64,000 nucleotides of DNA. Origin: Chalara sp. BL73 (taxonomy: Eukaryota; Ascomycota; Leotiomycetes; Helotiales). Shown here in pieces: positions 58,625 through 64,000 of the stretch. The notes beneath the pieces were generated by a model that was given only the letters and a program-made list of their open reading frames with translations, was not told where the DNA came from and ran no database searches. Location of the stretch: contig CAKJVC010000143.1 of the NCBI GenBank assembly GCA_918026815.1, positions 1 to 64,000 on the forward strand, in the 5' to 3' direction. A program made the translations under genes and the position numbers. The stretch's first letter is position 1. The number at the start of each line of letters is the position of its first letter.

Positions 58625-59432
58625 GGATAAGGCAAATGCTCATGGGAGCCCTCGAATATATAACATAGGGTCTATGATTGTCCGTGCCACTGCATAGCTT
58701 GCCTTGAAGGGCAGTCGGTATCGAGTGCGATTGACGAACCCAAAAAATCTAACATGCTGTAAAAAGCTTGAAAGCCAGCGGGAAGGTCTATGGAAGAGGA
58801 TGACCGAAACCCAATATATCAGAGTCCCATGCTGCACTATGTAGTCCGCTTAAGCCTGGCAAAAACTGCATAAAACCCAGAATATAGACATTCAGGTCTC
58901 CGGGGAATTTAAAAATATCTTAAAAGCCAAGTGAAGCATAGGATTACAGGAATGAAAGGGATCGTTGGAACAAATGAAGCATCAATAACCCCGAGTTCTG
59001 GCTTTTCGAATATTAATGTTGTACATCTGAGAAAGATATCCCGTGTATTCAAAGAGCATAGATAATCTGCGGCTGCTTAAAGCTCTTCCAATTAGGAACG
59101 CGTTTTGCCGCGTCAGTTTCGTGTTACAACTTTGCTGGTTGCCGTGGAGATCCCCTGTTCCAGCCAAAACAGCTTTCCTTCCTCCCTGCCTCCTTGTCAG
59201 TAAAGACAACCCGCTCCACAATCGATAAAGAGCTTTGACATTGCTTCAATTGCGTCTCGATTTGTGAAGATCATCTTGAATAGTCAATCTCACCCAGGTT
59301 CAATTGCAATTACAAATTGCAACCTTTACATCCAACCACGATCCGGCAAAGCCTGGGATTCCAAGCTTGCATTACATCGCAAATTGCGAGTCACTCCTTC
59401 CGGCCGTTTTAGGCTTGCTTTCTAGAGAGAAG
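58625..59432. other. Intergenic region, DAD2 / basic coiled-coil gene
   Basis: About 800 bp between tandem genes, with no coding frame worth calling. Confidence 0.5.
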
Positions 59433-61706
59433 ATGGCTCGAGTCACACGTTCCCAGAAGATCCTTGTTGCAGAAGATAATCCCGCCCTAGTATCTCAAAA
59501 GTTCGAAGCGTCCTTGCCAACAACTACTGCATTGGCAGAGATACTCGGTGCAAGTAACACGATGCCACCAATTGAGGAGGATACATTTAACATCGACGCA
59601 TCACTCAAAACACTTAAAGCTGCTTACCGGAGCGCGATTGGAGGAAAGAAGATCAAGAAGGGAAAGAACAAGAAGCAGGATATTGAGGACTCGAGCGCAC
59701 AAAGTCCAGGCATCTTGCAAGAGGTTGAAGGTAGTTTGAAACCAGAACCAATTCCAGCGGAATCTAAAGGACGCCTAAAGGAGGCGCAAAGCAGTCTAAC
59801 GGATAGCAAAAACTCTGTTGATTCAGAGCAGCTTTTGCTACAATTGCAGGAAAGTGAAGAAAAGAAATCGGTATGTAGTCTAATCGTGGTAGTGTAGTCT
59901 CGATGCCTCAGATGTCACTCGCATGTCGCAAAAAAGAACATCTCCTCTTATGGAGCACTATGCATCTATTAACAACTTCTTATACAGAACTTAAACCCCA
60001 GAGTCAAAGAGAATGATGGCCAGATTACGCGCACTAGTCGCCGACTAGCTGCTAAGCAAGGTCAGTCAAATTTAATGAGCCTAGGAATAATAACAGAAGC
60101 CACAATTCTATGGTCAGTCATCACTGACAAATCATCATCTATAGTGGACGAAATACCTGGACCAGTTATCACAGAGCCTGTCGTTGTTGTGGATCGAACC
60201 TTGCAAACGGCTGTTGGAGAGCCTGTTGGTGTAAATCAAGGTATCCACCGAACTACTAGAGGGGCTACTGTGGATGAAAATGAATCTACGAAATACTTGA
60301 TTGAGAAACATACTTTCATAGGCACTCCGAAGTCGCCAGTGAAGACGCTCGAAGAAGTTGAGAAAGCTTGTGGGACAGAAGTGACCGCAAATTCTGCAAG
60401 AAATGACTCTGAAGACTCATTTATTGAACAGATAATCTGTCGATCACCAGCAAAGCCGATTTCCAGAATCGAAGACTCTGTCGAAGCTCTGGACCAATTT
60501 GAAGAAGCATATGAGGCTCTTGATCAGGCAGTCTTAGCAGAGCAGCTCGCCTCTCCGACAAAGCTTCGAAGGCAGGCGAGCAAACAAGGACTCGATTCTT
60601 CATCAAGAACCAAAGGCAATCAATCGTCTGTTACGACTATCTCCAGAACTAATTCAGTCACCAGACAGGCGCCATCGCCAAAGCCACAGCAAAAATCAGG
60701 CTACGCAACGATGCGCGTCAAGTCAACCGCGGCCAAGGTACCAACCCTTAAAAGAGCGACATCCTTAACTTTCAAACCGGCCTCACAGGCTTCACCAAAG
60801 CAGCATGTCAAGGTTGAAGAAACCAAAAAGGTTCCTCCTAGACGCCCATTAAGTCTTCTTCCACCGAAGGAATCTTCCAAATCAGTCAAACCCGCGACCA
60901 TACCGACCAAATTCGAGTTGCCTGGAGAAATCCTGGCCCGAAAAGTGAAGGAGCAGCGGGAGGCTCGATTAGCTGCACGCGAAGCAAGTGAGGAAGCTCT
61001 GAACGCCGGTGCGGTGGCTGTTGGCCCCAGAACCAAGTCTTCTAAAGCTCCTACCAAACCCGCGTTTGAGCTCCCAGGTGAGGCCATATCAAGGAGGAAG
61101 AAAGAGGCCCGCGAAGCGCAACTGAAGACCCAAGAGGAGGAGGAGCGCAAAAGAAGAGAATTTAAGGCAAGGCCCATCCGCAATAGTGTTACATTGGTTC
61201 CTCGAGATACAGTTGCAAGCCGGGCTCGTCAGAGCAAAGTAGGTGTAGATACGATAGAGGATGGCAGCCTCTCGATCTCTAAGAGAAGCTCCAATGTTGG
61301 TGCTCATCGGCCCTCTATCGTACAACTTAATGCTATTGCAAACTCTTCGGCTCCACGCGCACCAGGTCCAGCTAAGGCTCGTGGAAGCACTAATTCAACA
61401 CATCATAACGGACCTGGTACGACTGGCGTGACAGGGCAACGGGTTGTATCCTCACAGGATTTACAGGCGCAACGTCAACGCGCAAAGGAAATTTACAATC
61501 GAGATACTAAAACCGCCGACGAAATCGAGCGAGAGAAGAGAGAACGAGAGGCAGCTGCTAAGCGAGCAAGAGAACAGGCAGCCGAGCGGGGACGTCAAGC
61601 AAGCAGAGAGTGGGCAGAGAAACAAAGAATGAGAAAGCTAGCTGAAGGAGACAAGGGCCTTGGAGCTGGCTATGGTCCAGGAGGTCAGATGGGCTTGAAG
61701 GGCTAA
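59433..61706 (+). CDS. Basic, disordered/coiled-coil protein with duplicated FELPGE motifs; possibly microtubule-associated
   Basis: Exons 59433-59870, 59988-60060 and 60145-61706 give about 690 residues; the small middle exon encodes NLNPRVKENDGQITRTSRRL. The protein is Lys/Glu/Ala/Ser-rich and largely disordered. Two related segments stand out: KFELPGEILARKVKEQREARL (near 425, first 20 residues: KFELPGEILARKVKEQREAR) and AFELPGEAISRRKKEAREAQ (near 476). The second is followed by FKARPIRNS (near 509), which resembles the short FKARP-type motif of TPX2 spindle proteins. The C-terminus is a strongly charged helix (KREREAAAKRAREQ) ending in a Gly-rich tail. I know similar fungal proteins only as uncharacterised, sometimes mislabelled as carboxylesterase family; nothing here resembles an esterase. 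The position beside shugoshin and DAD2 is suggestive, not proof, of a mitotic role. Confidence 0.75.
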
Positions 61707-62240
61707 GGTCACGGTCCTCCCGACACAGCGCGTCAGCCCTTGCGATATCATTTGATGCTATTATTATTATTAGTATTGTCTTGTAAGGATTTGAAGCGAA
61801 GCGTTTGGAGTCATTTGCTTTCTATACCCTATTGCTTTTGATAACCTGAAAATGGATGCGAGGAGTTCATGGTTCACTATTATCCACAAAAATGAACCAA
61901 GATTCTGGGCGAAACGACTTGTATTCAACTTGATGGCTTGTGCAGAGGTCAGGAACTTATCATGCTATAAATTATTGTCTGATCAGTATGCAATATAGCT
62001 TTCTAACACCGAGCGACGCATATCGATATCAGTCGCTGGATAAGACGGTTGTGACCCTGGATGTAGACTAATTGGATGAAATGAGAAGCTCAAAGCTATT
62101 ACCATCCACTCTCAGTTGGGCATGTCGAGCTTTTGTAACATCATGATCTTGAGTACTTGTGATATTCAGCTTCCTCCCCACTTAGAAGTCAAGATGACTT
62201 TATCCCTCCTACTTACTCCAGCCCTATTTCAACCAACGTT
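61707..62240. other. Intergenic region between the coiled-coil gene and the chitinase relic
   Basis: About 530 bp. It includes a short ATT run near 61758-61775, and no coding frame was seen. Confidence 0.5.
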
Positions 62241-63369
62241 CTAGGTCCGAGTAGTTAAACCCTTTTTTGTGTAATCAATAATTGTCTTACCATCCTCCTT
62301 ATTCAATCTGCCTTGCGGTCCCTAAAATAGAGCAAGAATGTCAGTAAACGAATCCCCAAATCAAGTCTCTGCTTGAAAGATATGAAGGAAACACAGGACC
62401 TACATCCCAGAAACTAACGCCCTCAAGATTTGGCAATTTCAAGGCCCTTACCCACCTCACGACGCCTTCCATCCCCTTCGGCGTCCTGATGCCCAGCGTA
62501 TACGCGATGGGACCCGCCTCCCTGAACGCGGGCGCCCCAATATACAATCTTGGCTTTACCTCTATGCTACTTTCCAACAAAGTCTCACTCTAACCCTTGA
62601 TGCTGTCATCAAAACCAGCACTCCCGATCTCGCACCCTGAGTTGTTGTAGAACTGCGCAGAGACGAAATCGCAGACCAGCAACATGGAGGTCGGATTTGA
62701 GAGGTAGGGGAACGGGCATTATGGCGCGGAGGAGAGGTAATGCTTCTTGGATGTGCAGGAGGCGAAATAGGATATAAGGGTTTGTGCTAGGACCTCGTAG
62801 TTAACCGGTTGTTTGTTTTCGTTGTCTGGATCATATTAGTACTGTCGATGATATCGCGTGGGCAGGTCGTGGTACCGATATCAAAGCCATCGACGTTCGT
62901 CTTTCCAAACGGTCTCAACCCTATATCGATATTGCCCGGCGGCCCAAAAAGCTTCCAGAGCACGTCGCCGAACTGCCTTGCTTTCTGCGCTGTGGGGAAG
63001 GAAATGCCGCTTACTGCCCCGCCGATGCTCGACAGAACCTACTTTCCATACCGTTACTGACATGTCTCGATATATCCCGCCAGCTGCAGACAGCTTAATA
63101 GCCCTGGCGCTTTCTTCATCAGAGGCGTCTGACCACTACCAGCCGCACCAAAGTTGATCTGGGGATACTTTCCTTTGTATTCAGCTGCGATGAGAAAGGC
63201 GAGGATGACAATGTCAATGCTGGGGTCTGCGCACTGGGCGAGCAGGGTGGTCTGCCCTGTCACGGGTGGTAGACGGCAATGTTACGGGAGAGTTTGGGGT
63301 CAAATGTGTATGGCTGGTCGAGAGATTGCGTTGATTGCAGTGCTACATTATTTGGAAATCGAACATTTC
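62241..63369 (-). pseudogene. Decayed GH18 (class III) chitinase
   Basis: The minus strand codes, in broken pieces, for a class III chitinase. In order these are NIAVYH; TGQTTLLAQCADPSIDIVIL; INFGAAGSGQTPLMKKAPGL; SSIGGAVSGISF; RQFGDVLWKLFGPPGNIDIG; DGFDI-DNEN; NYEVLAQTLISYFAS; AQFYNNSGCEIG; PRLYIGAPAFREAGPIAYT; VSFWD-GPQGRLNKEDGKTI. Two introns can still be spliced: one restores the catalytic DGFDIDNE, the other joins FWD to GPQG. The breaks are a frameshift after NIAVYH and in-frame stops in CQ*RYGK*VL, SAP*CPFP and IKG*SETLL. A likely upstream intron acceptor (ACTAAC...ATAG at about 63370) suggests a signal-peptide exon further upstream, which I could not identify. It is a recent relic, because most conserved residues remain. 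Confidence 0.85.
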
Positions 63370-64000
63370 CTATGTTGTTAGTTGCCTGTGGTCTGAATGA
63401 GTGAAATGAGTGGTGAAAAGACTTATTTTCCTTAAGTGAGGGTAAACCTTAACCAACGCCTGCTGAGATGATAAGGAACGGGACTGTCTGCCAAATAAAA
63501 TGCATGACTTTCGAACTGACAGTAGAAGCCGGCGACCTTCGAAGGAAAAGTGTTGTTTGCTACCTAGTCTATATGACATCCTAATTGTCTAGGCGGCGAT
63601 ACACATTCCCACCTAGAGACGAATGATGACTTATAATGGCATTCTGAGCACTTGACCTGAAACAGAAAGGTATCGAACTCAGGATATCCCGTTCCACGGC
63701 TTACAATTTCGCGTGATATTAGCGGATTGAAGTGAGAAGTGAATGTTAAGGACTAATTTCTCCTGAACAAGAGATAGTTAAGCTTTTTTTTTGTCCACAA
63801 AACAAAACTGTCACCCAAAATTATGCAACGTGACGACCGTATACCCATACAGTAAAAATACTCTGAGGGTAAAAATTTTCGCCCTGGTCAGTTGAGTGAT
63901 ATTGTACAACGTATATAAGGGGCATCATAACAAGAAGTATATGCAGCGAAGTCTCCAGCAAGGCTACTAGCGACCCTGAGTTCCGCCCAGAAACGCCTGC
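63370..64000. other. Right edge, no complete gene seen
   Basis: This may contain the lost 5' exon of the chitinase relic. Near 63912-63920 there is a TATATAAGG element on the plus strand, followed by leader-like sequence, so a gene may begin just beyond the window. No coding frame could be assigned. Confidence 0.4.

Noticed and set aside
62341..63263. Several separate short genes on both strands
   Set aside because: On the minus strand they are consecutive fragments of one GH18 chitinase; the plus-strand frames are its shadows.
1..64000. CRISPR array, prokaryotic operon or phage-type system
   Set aside because: The window is plainly eukaryotic (spliced fungal genes), and no regularly spaced direct repeats were seen.

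Overview
The window is nuclear DNA of a filamentous ascomycete (Pezizomycotina). Gene content and protein wording suggest Leotiomycetes, but that class assignment is an impression from the protein sequences, not a search result. The evidence for a fungus is short introns (mostly 45-200 nt) with GTANGT-like donors and CTAAC/CTGAC-like branch points, single-copy fungal housekeeping genes, and widely spaced genes.

Layout. 1.5-6.4 kb: KOG1 (TORC1 raptor). 7.2-9.3 kb: a cytoplasmic aspartyl-tRNA synthetase. 10.9-11.7 kb: calcipressin (minus strand). 13.3-14.4 kb: RPB3 of RNA polymerase II. 14.9-15.8 kb: a mitochondrial dicarboxylate-type carrier (minus), divergent from the mitochondrial Phe-tRNA synthetase MSF1 (16.4-18.0 kb). 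20.2-22.5 kb: acetyl-CoA synthetase. 23.6-25.9 kb: a DUF2985 membrane protein (minus). 26.5-28.0 kb: an mpaB/DUF2236 oxygenase-like protein (minus). 28.8-30.0 kb: RRG9. 30.8-34.1 kb: a WDR62/MAPKBP1-like WD40 protein. 34.1-52.4 kb: an 18-kb gene-poor tract whose only confident gene is the single-exon ECL1-family zinc protein at 46.0-46.5 kb. 52.5-52.9 kb: a small secreted cysteine-rich protein candidate. 54.5-55.1 kb: VPS29. 55.5-57.8 kb: shugoshin (minus), divergent from DAD2 (58.1-58.6 kb). 59.4-61.7 kb: a basic coiled-coil protein with duplicated FELPGE motifs. 62.2-63.4 kb: a decayed GH18 chitinase (minus).

How the genes relate. Most are unlinked housekeeping functions. Three local groupings stand out. 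TOR/stress signalling genes (KOG1, calcipressin, ECL1) lie in the same window but far apart. Two mitochondrial genes (carrier and MSF1) share a divergent promoter region. Two chromosome-segregation genes (shugoshin and DAD2) share a 306-bp divergent promoter carrying E2F-like and forkhead-like sites, with a possible microtubule-associated protein next to them.

I saw no biosynthetic cluster, no intact transposon, no CRISPR array and no convincing tRNA or rRNA gene. The most interesting items are the secreted cysteine-rich candidate with an intron that removes an in-frame stop, the recently inactivated chitinase, the shugoshin/DAD2 promoter, the VPS29 metal-site changes, and a recurrent palindromic TTACTGTACAGTAA-like element in non-coding DNA. 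No previously undescribed multi-gene system could be supported.
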